Source of the DNA: Incurvaria masculella
Taxonomy: Eukaryota; Arthropoda; Insecta; Lepidoptera; Incurvariidae
DNA: 64,000 nucleotides
Assembly: GCA_946894095.1 (NCBI GenBank)
Contig: OX335663.1
Coordinates: forward strand, 310,001 to 374,000
Direction: 5' to 3'
A program made the position numbers and the translations under genes. Positions 12,001 to 24,000 of the stretch are shown one piece after another. The notes below the pieces were generated by a model. It ran no database searches. It was not told where the DNA came from and was given only the letters and a program-made list of their open reading frames with translations. Numbering within the stretch: the stretch's first letter is position 1; every line of letters begins with the position of its first letter.

Positions 12001-15000
12001 AACAAATCGCTTCTACCTTATGTGTTCCACTGACAATGATCTTTAATCAATGCTTAAATGAAGGAGTTTTCCCCGAAACATGGAAAATGGCATTTATAAT
12101 TCCAGTGCACAAAGCTGAGTGTCGCCAAAAAATTGAAAACTATAGACCAATATCCATATTGTCCAGTATCCCTAAACTTTTTGAGAGGTTAGTTCATGAC
12201 AAAATTTATCCCTTATTAGCTTCCCAAATTATCGAACAGCAACACGGCTTTGTCAAAGGTAAATCAACGGCCAGTAACTTGCTAATTTACTCAAACTATT
12301 TATTCAGAAATATAGATCGCGGCTATCAGGTTGATTCCATTTACTGCGATTTCAAAAAGGCTTTTGATAAAGTCGACCACCTAATACGAATAAAAAAGAT
12401 AATGTATAATGGTATCAAAGGAAATCTGTTGAGATGGTTCGTATCTTACCTATCCAACAGACAACAGGCTGTGTCCCTCCGAGGTTACAACTCCATTTGG
12501 GAAGTTGTAACCTCTGGTGTGCCACAAGGCTCCATTCTCGGCCCATTGCTGTTTATAATGTTCATTAACGATGTCAAAACCTGCTTCAAACACTGTCTTT
12601 TTCTTCTATATGCTGATGACATCAAATTGTTCTCTTCTGTACGAAGTGTTAATGACTGCCTACAAATTCAGCGTGATTTGGTTAGGTTCGACGCTTTCTG
12701 TATTCAAAATAAATTGTTTCTCAGCCTCAACAAGTGCAAGGTGATCACATTCACCAAGAATACAAATTTAATTACACACACCTATTGCCTTGGGCAGCAT
12801 TGTCTGGACAGAGTTCACGGTATCAGGGATCTAGGTATGTTATTTGACTTGAAGCTACATTTTGACCAACATGTTGATGATATAGTTGACAAAGATTATT
12901 CTATGCTGGGATTTGTCTATAGATTTAGTAAACCTTTCCGAAAACTTGAAACTTATCTCCTTTTGTATTTTACACTTGTTCGATCCCAGCTGGAATTCTG
13001 CACCGTTGTCTGGAATCCACTCTATGAAGTTTATGTAAGTAAGTTAGAGGGTTTACAGAAAAAAATTCTGCGATGCCTTAGCTATAGATTGAGTGACCCA
13101 AAAAGCTCATATGCCAAAATGATCAATCGCTATAAGATATGTACTCTTCTCGAAAGACGTTCTCAACTTGATCTAGTTACTCTATATAAGATCTGTAATA
13201 ATATAATCGACTCCCCTAGCCTTCTCGAACTGATAGATTTTAGAGTCCCGCTAAGAAGCACTAGATTTAATGCATTATTCCACCTTAGTAACGTACGCAC
13301 AAATGCTGGTGTTAGAGATCCTGTTAGACGAATGTGCCAGCTGTACAATGAAAGGATGATAAAATTAGATTTGTTTTTCGACGTACATTTAAATATAAAG
13401 TCAGAAATCTTAAGCTATTGTAAGCAAACATATGTACCAACTATATATCTTATTCCTATTTACATGTATGTTCCTAGTTTGTAACTCCGCATGCACCACC
13501 TTTTCTTTAATGTATTCTTATGTATCAGTGAGGAATAGCTTTGGATACGAGCAAATTCTAATTACTTGTTATTGTTACTGCTTTCATTGTTCGTGTCTGT
13601 ATTTCCTCCTAAATAAATAAATAAAAATAAAAAAATAAAATACGCACCTCCCTGCGTCGTGGCATCGTACAGCTTGAGGTGCAGCAGGGGCGGGCTCTCC
13701 GTGCGGAACAGCTCCACCGTGGACGAGTTCACCCACCGCTTGATGAGGCCCGTCGAGTGCTCACTCCAGTACACCATGCCTGAACACATACCATTGTCTC
13801 GTTATACTGGAAAGAGCAAGGATTCCCAAGTCCTTTTTGCTAAAAGGTTTATACCAATATATGTAACACAGATGGATCTCCAATTTGTCTCAATTTCTTG
13901 TGTAATGTTATGACATCAAGCGACCGTATCTTATCATTCAAAGGTAAAATCTTTAATATTCGTAAATTTTAATGCTCAAGACAAGTCACTGATATTCGAT
14001 GTATAATGATGTGTGTTGACGACGGACCATGCTATGAACTAAATGAAGTATACGTGAGAGCGTATGTGTCGAGCTATAGTAGTGTGAACGATGAACTACT
14101 ATAGCCCATTAGTCTAATAAATATTATAAAGGGGAAAGTTTGTAATAATGGATGGATGGATGGATGGATGGATGGATGTTTGTTACTCTTTCACGTAAAA
14201 ACTACTGAATGGATTTTAAAGAAACTTTACAATAATATAGCTTATACATCAAAATAGGACAAAGGCTACAATTTATAAAGATATTGTGCCCATGGGCTTT
14301 AGAACTTTCACGGGGCTGCGAAAACGATGCCGGTAGCGCTACTTCACACCAGGGGGAGCGGGGCCGGGGGCGGGGCGGGCGGTCCGACGGCGGCGGGAGG
14401 GGGGGGCGGGTACGGCTTGGTATTTCCCGCAACTTTAGGACTACTTGGTAAAATCCTTGAGAACCAATTACTCGATATAGATGCGGATTGTATCTACGCC
14501 TAGCCTGATTCTACTCAAAACTTATAGGCTACATAATATAACGCTTCATTACCTGAAGGGTGAGTAGTGAGTGTTAAATTGTTATAACTTGCGAACCACT
14601 AACCCGATTTATGTGCGTATTTTATCAATGTATAGGATCTCTGGGAGCTGTCAGGTTCGAGATGGGTTACTGTTTTCGATGTTGAGGCTGGCTGTGGGTT
14701 GGAGTCCACGCAAAACTTACCTACATTACACGTTACTTACTTACTAGGTAAACAATGTTGCAGTGCAAGTGCAGAAAGGTTCTGGCGGCAAATGCTTTTT
14801 TTTTAAATAGCCACCAAATGTCAACAAAGCTCTAAATGGGAATTATTGGATGTTTCTCATTAAATCATGCTATTTTCTGATTAAATTTGATTAAATTTGT
14901 CTTAAATCCATCTTGATTAAATTTGGTAGATGGATACATTGTCCTGGACCAGTTTGACCCTATTTTGGATCAGTCATGTCGGATACTTTTTATCCATGAA

Positions 15001-18000
15001 ATAATTTTGCCGACGCTAACCCGAGCGGAGCCGGGTACCGCAGCTAGTTTATTATATAGTGTTGTTTTCTCACGGTAGCACGAACTGAACTGTTTGAATG
15101 TTATGTGTTTGACCTTAAATTGTAATGACTGTCTTGTGTTTTATGAGTATTATTAAACTTGTCTCTAAAACCTTTGTCTCTGTCGCTAATGCCGTTTGCT
15201 CTTATATCTGTAGTCTCTTTCTCTCACTCCGCGACGCGGGGTCGGAAGGGAACCAAGTTTTTTGTTTGCCGGTCAGTGGAAGCGCATCTGTGAGATTAAA
15301 ATACAGACGCGCACGGCTCCGGGTCCTATTCGTTTGACGGCCGAGCAAGCGGCGACAACTAGTGGCGGAGCGAAGGTCAAATTGATGTCTTCAGATAAAA
15401 AGTGTTTTTGTTAATTACATACGTTCCCAACTAATATCGGAGGCTCGCCGGGTGATCGAGGCTAAAGCCGACCCCGGGGCGTACAATGTGTTTTCAATTA
15501 TTATTATATTATATTATTTATATCACTAGCAGCTTGAAGCTGGTGCGTGAATTTATTTTTTCCCAGAGTTGACTTGTTGTTATTTGAAATTTTTAAATTG
15601 GAAAAACAAAACAATTACTATGCAAAAACAAAACAAAAATGCCCAGGACGAACTTGTAAAGACTTGCACTCTTGGTAGACATTCTTAAAACACACAGGTA
15701 CCGTACCGATACAGGTACGGGCAGATAGCTAGAACCATAATGGGGCACCTCATCCGCCTCCCCTCCGTGCCGCAGGCCCACTTGTAGGATGTGAATCACA
15801 AAGTGAAAGTAATATAAGGAACTTTTTTTTTTATGCGACCCGACATGGATGGCTAACTACCGTTATGATATTAGCCCAATACACCACATTCCCGAAGGAA
15901 ATTGGTGCCATGCCAGGACCTTCCCTTTATGAGCACGGCTACATTGAACTGGATGGAAAACACGGACAATTTTTCATTGCCGCTTCGACCATCTTTTCAT
16001 CCAATGCGATGGTACCAACCCGGGCGGGCTTAAACCCTACCACCTAGTAGGGGAAGGGGACCTACAGTTTTACATAGATTCCGAACCATGGAGCAGCTCG
16101 CATTCGTGATGAAAATGCACTTATCGAACTCGGAAAGAGAAAGACATTGGTGCATGTCGGTATTGAACCCAGGTCTCTGGTACGCTAGGCCAGTCCCCGC
16201 GCCACTAGGCTACGAGAACTTCTTTTAACGATTTAATTACGGGTAAACTGGAGAATTTTCCAATAAAGTATCCTCCATGCGAGCTTGTCAATAAACAGAG
16301 CTATCTAAAAAAATTCACAATTTTACGTAAATCTGTTACATTATGCAAAATTATCCACAACATTAAGTTGGTTGCATACTGTTTCACAATGGTACTTTTA
16401 AAGTTTGTCTCGCAAATACTAGAAGTGCCAAGATTGATGTGAAGTTAATGTTACATTCGCAAAGTGAATAGTTGTCTCTGCAGGTGTCTTGTGGGTATGG
16501 GTATGGGGTGCCAGTTAGTGTTGAATCGCTGGGTGATAACGTAGGCGAGTGTGGTGGGGAGTGAGGGAGGGGGCAGGAGGGGGTGCTCACCTTGAACGAG
16601 CGCAAGTCCGTAGGGCTTGGTGACGCGCACGGTGCCGTCGCGCAGCAGCAGCGTGCGCCCCGAACCGTCCAGCTTCATGTACTCGATGCGGTTGAGGTAC
16701 GCGTCACACCTGCCGTCAATAACCATACCAGTCAGCAAAGTTACAATCCACGGTGACCTTGATGACAAAGATGAACTAGGAAAATGGGTTTAATGTTTTA
16801 GGCGTGACAACATTGAGTGATACATTTGGAGAAGATCTATCGCTCACACTCGCACTCAGAAAGTGCGACCTGCATGACAGAGTACACTATTCATTTGCTT
16901 GTTTGGATTGGATATGTTTTGTATTTTCAGTTTTGCTTCCATGTTGCAACGTTGCTATCGTGTGTCCGACGTTTTGATAACACTTTTCATTATTTGCTTT
17001 GTTTTCGATGTCTTGGCTTTTTTTTATGTTACAATAATGGCAGGGACTGGCCATGGGAAGATATTATTTAAATCGACATAGGCACAATTTATATATTGTT
17101 GAGGACTACTAACATTCAAACATGCTGCATTAATTTCATTTGTGTAATAGTTTAATTCAAGTTATAATTTTTGATGGGGCGTGCCCCTTCCCCCGCCGAC
17201 CGGGTTTCAGGCGGGACATCCTACCACAATCCGCGCGGACAGTGCTATCCCCTCGTCCCGCTTGCGATGCGAGCACTTCATAGCAATCTCGTTGGATATG
17301 AAGTGGACTTTGGAATGTGACTATACACCCCACTGCGGCACAATTCCGTATACGAGGTTCCACTCACCAGTACAGCCGCTCCGTGTCCAAGTCGACGGTG
17401 AGCCCGTTGGGCCAGTGTATGTCGTCGCTGGCGAGCGTGCGGCGCGCGCTGCCGTCCATGTATGCCGTCTCGATGCTGCCGCGGTGCACCCCCGACGCCC
17501 ACTCCGACCAGTACATGTTCCTGCATGCATTGTACACAACATATAATAGTTAGGTGCCGCGCGGGACAGTACCTATATACCTAGGCTCTCTAATTTTCGG
17601 AAGAAAAGGTTATGGGACACAGAATCAAAAGCTGTTTGCACATAAAGGAAAACTCCTATGCAAAGATCGCATCAAAACATTCTTCAAGTGAGGTGAGCGA
17701 CAAACTTTGGTGAAAGCATTTTCATTGCTTTTCTTTTTTTGAAAACAATATTGCTCTTCTGATATTTTTATTTTTATTTTATTTTATTTATTCGGAGAAA
17801 CATCAGTGCTTTCATACATAAAGTGAATGAAATGCACTACACAATGTGAGCTCATTTAAGGAGATTTACTATTTATTGCAAAACAGGTAAACCCTCTAGA
17901 ACTTTCGAGGCTATTCACGGAGATGGTTCATGGCCAAGAAGCAGGGCCCTATTTTGGTATCTTGTCAGTTCTATTTCAGAAGAGATTAATCTACTCAATA

Positions 18001-21000
18001 GATTGTTAGTTGGTATTTGTAATTTTGTTCGTAACTTTTAAAATATATGGAAATGTTTTTTTTTGTTATTCCCCATGAACGTAACAATACTATGGTTAGG
18101 ATACAACTAAAATTAGATAAGGGGCCGAATAACACTGTGACATGAGTAATATTGCAATAATGCCAATTCTCCCAACAGTGTGGGTTACGACAATCAGTCT
18201 CACCCTCGGGCCGGGTCCAGGGCTATGGAGCGCGGGTTGAAGGTGGTGCCTTGCACGAGCACCTTGCGGATGGTGGAGTTGTCGAGTCGAGCCACAGATA
18301 TCTGTCCCACCGCGTCGTCCGTCCAGTACAGGTTACGACCTGCACACACGAAATACAACGATAGATTTAACACTAAATGTGCCCATGAATAAAAGGAGCA
18401 CAAACCATTTGAGATTTGATTTTCACAACAAAGTTGTGAATGCCCCTAGTGAATATAGAGCAATTGAACCATGAGCCGGTCGAAACTGTTTGAGTGACTC
18501 GTAGTCGGCGGCTTGCCTTGAATTTTATTTATTTATTTATAAGTTTGAGAAAGGCAGCATATGCTGATGCGTCTAAATCTCGTTAAATCTCTAAGGCTCT
18601 TAGCCTAGTGTACCAGAGGTCTGGGTTCAATTTCTCGCCCCAACATGCACCACGCTCTTTCTCTTTCTAAGTTCGATAAGTGCATTTTGTCACGAATGCG
18701 AGTTGCTCCATGGTTCGGAATCCATGTAAAACTTTAGGTCCCCTCCCATACTAGGTGGTAGGGTTTAAGCCCACCCGGGTTGGTACCATCGCATTGGATG
18801 AAAGGGATTGATTTCACATATTATATTATTAGAGGTGGGTGTCGTATAAGCCATCCGTGTCAAGTTATATAAGAAAAATGCTAACAGCAAAGTCAGGATA
18901 CTGCAGGCATGAGGCAGCCTGTGTTTGCACGGATCTTTCTAAATTGAACAATGCGTAAAATGAAGTGGGAGTAGAGTGGTGGTGAGGGTGTGGTGGGTGT
19001 GGTTGGTGTGGTGGGTATGGTGGGTGTGGTGGGTGTGGTGTGTGTGGTGGGTGTGGTGGGTGTGGTGGGTGTGGTGGGTGTGGTGCTCAGGTGAGGGTGT
19101 GGTGGGTGTGGTGAGTGTGGTGGGTGTGGTGGGTGTGGTGGGTGTGATGGGTGTGGTGGGTGTGGTGGGTGTGGTGGGTGTGGTGGGTGTGGTGGGTGTG
19201 GTGCTCAGGTGCGGGTGTGGTGGGTGTGGTGGGTGTGGTGCTCAGGTGAGGGTGTGGTGAGTGTGGTGGGTGTGGTGGGTGTGGTGGGTGTGGTGGGTGG
19301 GGTGAGTGTGGTGGGTGTGGTGGATGTGGTGGGTGTGGTGGGTGTGGTGGGTGTGGTGGGTGTGGTGCTCAGGTGCGGGTGTGGTGGGTGTGGTGCTCAG
19401 GTGCGGGTGTGGTGGGTGTGGTGGGTGTGGTGGGTGTGGTGGGTGTGGTGGGTGTGGTGGGTGTGGTGGGTGTGGTGCTCAGGTGCGGGTGTGGTGGGTG
19501 TGGTGGGTGTGGTGCTCAGGTGCGGGTGTGGTAGGTGTAGTAATCACCGAGCCAGTCGACAGCGAGCCCTTCGCAGTTGTCGATATCGCTAGAGATGAAG
19601 ACCTCCCGTCCGGTGCCGTCCAGCTTTTGTCGCCCAATCTCGTATCTGCACACAAGTGTTAAAATTAACTAGATGGTATTTAATAAACAAAATTTTTTTT
19701 TTATTTACCACTAATAAACACCAAGGGTTCAAAGAAAGGTCAAGGTTGGACATGAAAAAATCGACAGCTCAGCTAGTAGTTAGGCAAGGTTATTTATTAA
19801 TTTAGTTTTGTAGCTTACTTCATCTAAACCCAATGATTACCTTCCCGTATTTACGGGTCTGTTACTTTTAGTATTTTTTTATTTGTTACTATTGATATTG
19901 TTCAATGTGGTCAATTTCAATTAAATTTTTGAACTTGTTGGTCGTTGGGCTGATATGCATTAGTTATAAAATGTTGATGAATATTTGTGCTAGAGGCCAC
20001 AAGATTCAGTTTGACCTCCAAGTTGAAAGTTCTAGTTCGGTACAAATATTTTATGTATGAACGACCATTTTTTTATTCACATTGTGGTTGCCTCAGAGGG
20101 GGCAAACCTGGCAAGCCACATGAAAATTTACTGAACGCCCATTTTGTGACAAATCCTAAAAGATTTGTAGTTAAAATTGTGATATTGTGACAACACCCAC
20201 AGTTGAAAAGAACTTAAATAAAAGTGATAAGGTTTACCTCTGCACGTCCGAGTAGTAGATGTATCCGGTGGCGGTGTCCACGTCGATGGCGGTGGGCCGC
20301 GAGACGTCCGTGACAGGCACGGCCGCCTCCCAGTCCGGCCGCGAGCTGCTCACGCTGAGCGAGCGCACCCACGCCGGCGAGGCCGACGACACGAGCAGGA
20401 AGCGATCCTCGTGAACACCTGGGTACCCAACAAACCTCACTATTTCAAAGCATTATAATCTTAATTTTTCTGTATGTGGGTAGCATTTAAAAGGATAATG
20501 GTTTAAGTATTTATTAGCTATAATAAAAAAAGAATAATTGTATTTTGATTCCCGGCAAAATTGCTTGTTGGTTATTATTTTTATAGGATAAACAGTGAAA
20601 ATTAAATGTACTGAAATTAGAATGTTTGCAGAAGTACAAGTCTATGAAATTTTGAGAAATTTCTACAATCCGTTGTTGGAGAGGATCGGTGAGAAAGGTG
20701 GATGTACTCACGTATGCAGTCGTGGTGTCCGAGCAGTCGGTAGCCGTGGCGACACAGGCAGTTGGCGACGCCGGTGCCATTGCGGTACGCCGGCACGCAC
20801 AGGTGAGCACAACCGCCATTGTTCTTCTGGCATGGATGGCTCACTGCACACACCCAACAAGCTCGATTATTACATTTTATTGTTATTTTTTCTGGTAGTC
20901 AGACTTATAATAGAAAAAGCCTATGAACTCAATCAAAACTCAAGAAAGGGAAGAGCTTCCTAAATGAAGTATCGATCCGAATGAGTTGACTCTGATGCTG

Positions 21001-24000
21001 CACTTTTCAATTTGTTTCCGTGATAGCGCCGTATCCAGATCAAATATTTGAAAGTTCACTATTGGCAGAGTTTATTTAATGCGGTGTGGCTCCCACTCGC
21101 TCAGCCAGTTCATGTGCCTAGTGGCAGTAGCGTACCGAGTGGCTGCCGCATGCGATGGTAGAGCAGCAGCGAGGCGATGTGGTGCGGCGTGTCGAGCCGC
21201 AGCTGGCGCACGTCGCCGCGCGGGCCCAGCTGCAGCACGCTCCGGTTGGCGCCCCACTGCGGCGCCCACACCCAGCCCTCCCACTCGCACAGCCGGTTCA
21301 AGTTCTGCGCCTGCAACAATGTGCCACGACAACATAAGAGGGGAGAAATAATATGTTTACAGTAAAAAAAAGTCTATAAAACAGGACACATAACACATAC
21401 CTGACGGACACCATCAACTTTTTAATTCATTCTGAGTTCAAAGTGTCATGTTCAAATTGTATTGTGTCATATCTCTAGAACTTATGGACCTAGACCCATT
21501 ATGTTCTGATCGATGAAAGGTTTGATCGAAATCAACCTTCCTGTCATATTAAAATTGTACAGTTCTAATCTCTGGAGCTTATTTTTAGCATGCAATTCAT
21601 CTACTGGTTAGTTAAAGAGACTGCACTGGAAAGAACATAGGTATATCTACGTACCATGTAACCCCGCTTGATGGTGACACGGTGTTTGCCATCGTAGTTC
21701 ACCCGTTGGATGTAGTCCAGGTATGAATCCGACCTGAATTGGAAGATAAATATTTGAATGAACAGATGGATATTTGTAACAAGATTTGAGATTATCCAAT
21801 ATCATCTACATTGAAGCAGTGCAATCACACTTTAAAAACAATCCAGAGACCCAGGCCGATCTACGGGCAAATGCTATTTGCACTTCGGTTTCGAAGATGT
21901 GCCATGCATTCCTCAAAAATTCCTGCACTTTCTGAAGGGGGCAGGAATTAAGGGTGAAGTGTGAGAAGGGAAAAGTCACAATACATCTGAAAAGGTCACA
22001 GTGACAGCGAGACTAAAAGCTCACAACACAACTTCAAATAATAATAATAAATGCTTTCGTAGATGGCGCACTCGTAACAATATTGCACACTGTGATGTCT
22101 AAAGCATTAAGAATTAGAATAAGCACCGACCAGTAGAGACGCTCGTTGGCCATGTCGAGCGTGAGGCCCTGCGGGTAGACGAGCTTCACGCTGACGAGGT
22201 CCTCGCGCGCGCTGCCGTCGAGCTGCGCGCGCGCCACCGCCGGCGCCGACGAGCCCCACACCGTGAAGAACATCCATCTGCGATCAACATCATTTTTTTT
22301 ATTAATACCGGACATGTACTGTATAGTACGGACGAATAAATAGTGATTTCCCAACGCTTGGTTTGCCTGTGTTAATGTGACAGATATTCATATTACATTA
22401 TTATGATGTGGTATATTCTATTGTAACGTAGCGCGGTGTCACCGCCTACGTCAAAAGCACAGAGGCGGCGCGCGGTCGCTTGGTGGCTCTCAGTGGTCCC
22501 CGCCTGGAATCCACATACAGTTCCCTCCTGTCCAGGTCGATTGGTGGCTCTCGTGGTCCCGCCTGGAATCCCCATCCACATACAGTTCCCTCCTGTCCAG
22601 GTCGATTGGTGGCTCTCGTGGTCCCGCCTGGAATCCCCATCCACATACAGTTCCCTCCTGTCCAGGTCGATTGGTGGCTCTCGTGGTCCCGCCTGGAATC
22701 CCCATCCACATACAGTTCCCTCCTGTCCAGGTCGATTCTTAGGTAGGATCTAGAGGTAGGTTAGGACTAGTCGTAAGTGATTTCCCATATGAAATAATAG
22801 AGTTACCCATCCGGCTGGCACAGAATACTGGACAGCAAGGAGCTCCGTTACACTATACCAGGGTACCGCTATCAGACCACGGGTTAAATGATGTAATGTG
22901 TACAGACCCCTTGGTGGGGTCGAGCGCGAGCCCCTTGAGCTTGGAGAGGTGGTGCAGCAGCACGCGGCAAGCACGCGCTAGAGTCGCGTCGCACACGTAC
23001 ACCAACTCGCGCACGTCGTCCACCAGGTACCAGTTGCCTGAGATCCAGTCCAGTGCCAGCTGGCTGACGGCTGCCAACACAACACAACACATTGATGGCA
23101 GGTTGGACGGAGCCCTCGGTGGGGTTGAGCGCAAGCCCCTTGAGCTCGGAGAGGTGATGACACAGTAGATTGTGACATCACACATTTACAATTGAAAATT
23201 AGTAAACAAATGTTTACCCATTTTCGGTCCGACCTATAACAATGAGATAACATAACTTTTACATGGGTGGGGTGTACTTAGGGAAGAAAAAAATTCATAC
23301 TCGGGAACTATTTCACTCCAAAGAAGCAGAGCACTTATATCATCTTGGAGAAACATTGCTTCCTCACTTGTGTCCTTTTCACGGTATCGCTTGTTTCGCA
23401 CCCTAAGAATCACTGTCCGCCCCCAAATGCTCAGACACTTTATACCAAGTCGGTAAAGCTTCTTTCTAGAAACTTAGACTGAATTTTAGATGACCCAGCA
23501 TAATGCACCAGTCCAGAACAATCTCCTTCGAGGTGTATCTCAAATGTCCAAATTGTTCAAATTGTATCAGGCCGAAGAGATGTTTATCAGTGTAGAATTA
23601 ATGGCATTTGTCGACCATGGTTGGTCCGCGGAAAAATGCATTTCATGCTTAGGTATTTGAAATTGTGCTATGCCGTCATAGATGGCGCACTCATACAAAT
23701 ACAATGCTTCCTCTTCCTACTACACTACACTTATTGGAAAATGTATCATTAAAAAGATAAAAATATCAATCAAAACTGACTGTTGATTTGCGGAAAGAGT
23801 GTGGGCACGGCGAGCACGGTGCGATTGGAGAAGTCGTTGGCATCCACGCACGTCACCGCAGACTTGGTCAGGTTGTTGTGGATGTAGCAGACGAGGCTGG
23901 AATCATAACAAATGACAAGATTCAGACAGGCCTCCTAAGATTTACATAATACATTCATACTAAACATAAACTTATCTTGCCTAAACCTATCTATAACATA

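Larger units (their letters stand above)
9301..13640 (+). mobile_element. CR1/Jockey-superfamily LINE, nearly full length
   Basis: About 4.3 kb, with ORF1 and ORF2 on the plus strand and an AAATAAATAAATAAAAATAA tail that ends at 13,640. It is antisense to the host gene in intron 19, directly beside the exon 19 splice donor. The 5' end is cut within ORF1 and faces the minus-strand LINE. ORF2 carries one frameshift in the endonuclease; RT motifs are intact, so it looks young but inactive. Confidence 0.9.

Noticed and set aside
15125..17081. Small AT-rich frames in introns 17-18 as membrane peptides
   Set aside because: Hydrophobic runs come from T-rich sequence; no conserved start context or family.
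18976..19662. Open frames of 94-127 codons rich in Val/Gly/Trp
   Set aside because: They are translations of the GGTGTGGTG minisatellite and are open in several frames because of the repeat.
22393..22753. Frames of about 105 codons on both strands
   Set aside because: Products of the 65-bp minisatellite; the unit is not a multiple of three, so no periodic protein results.
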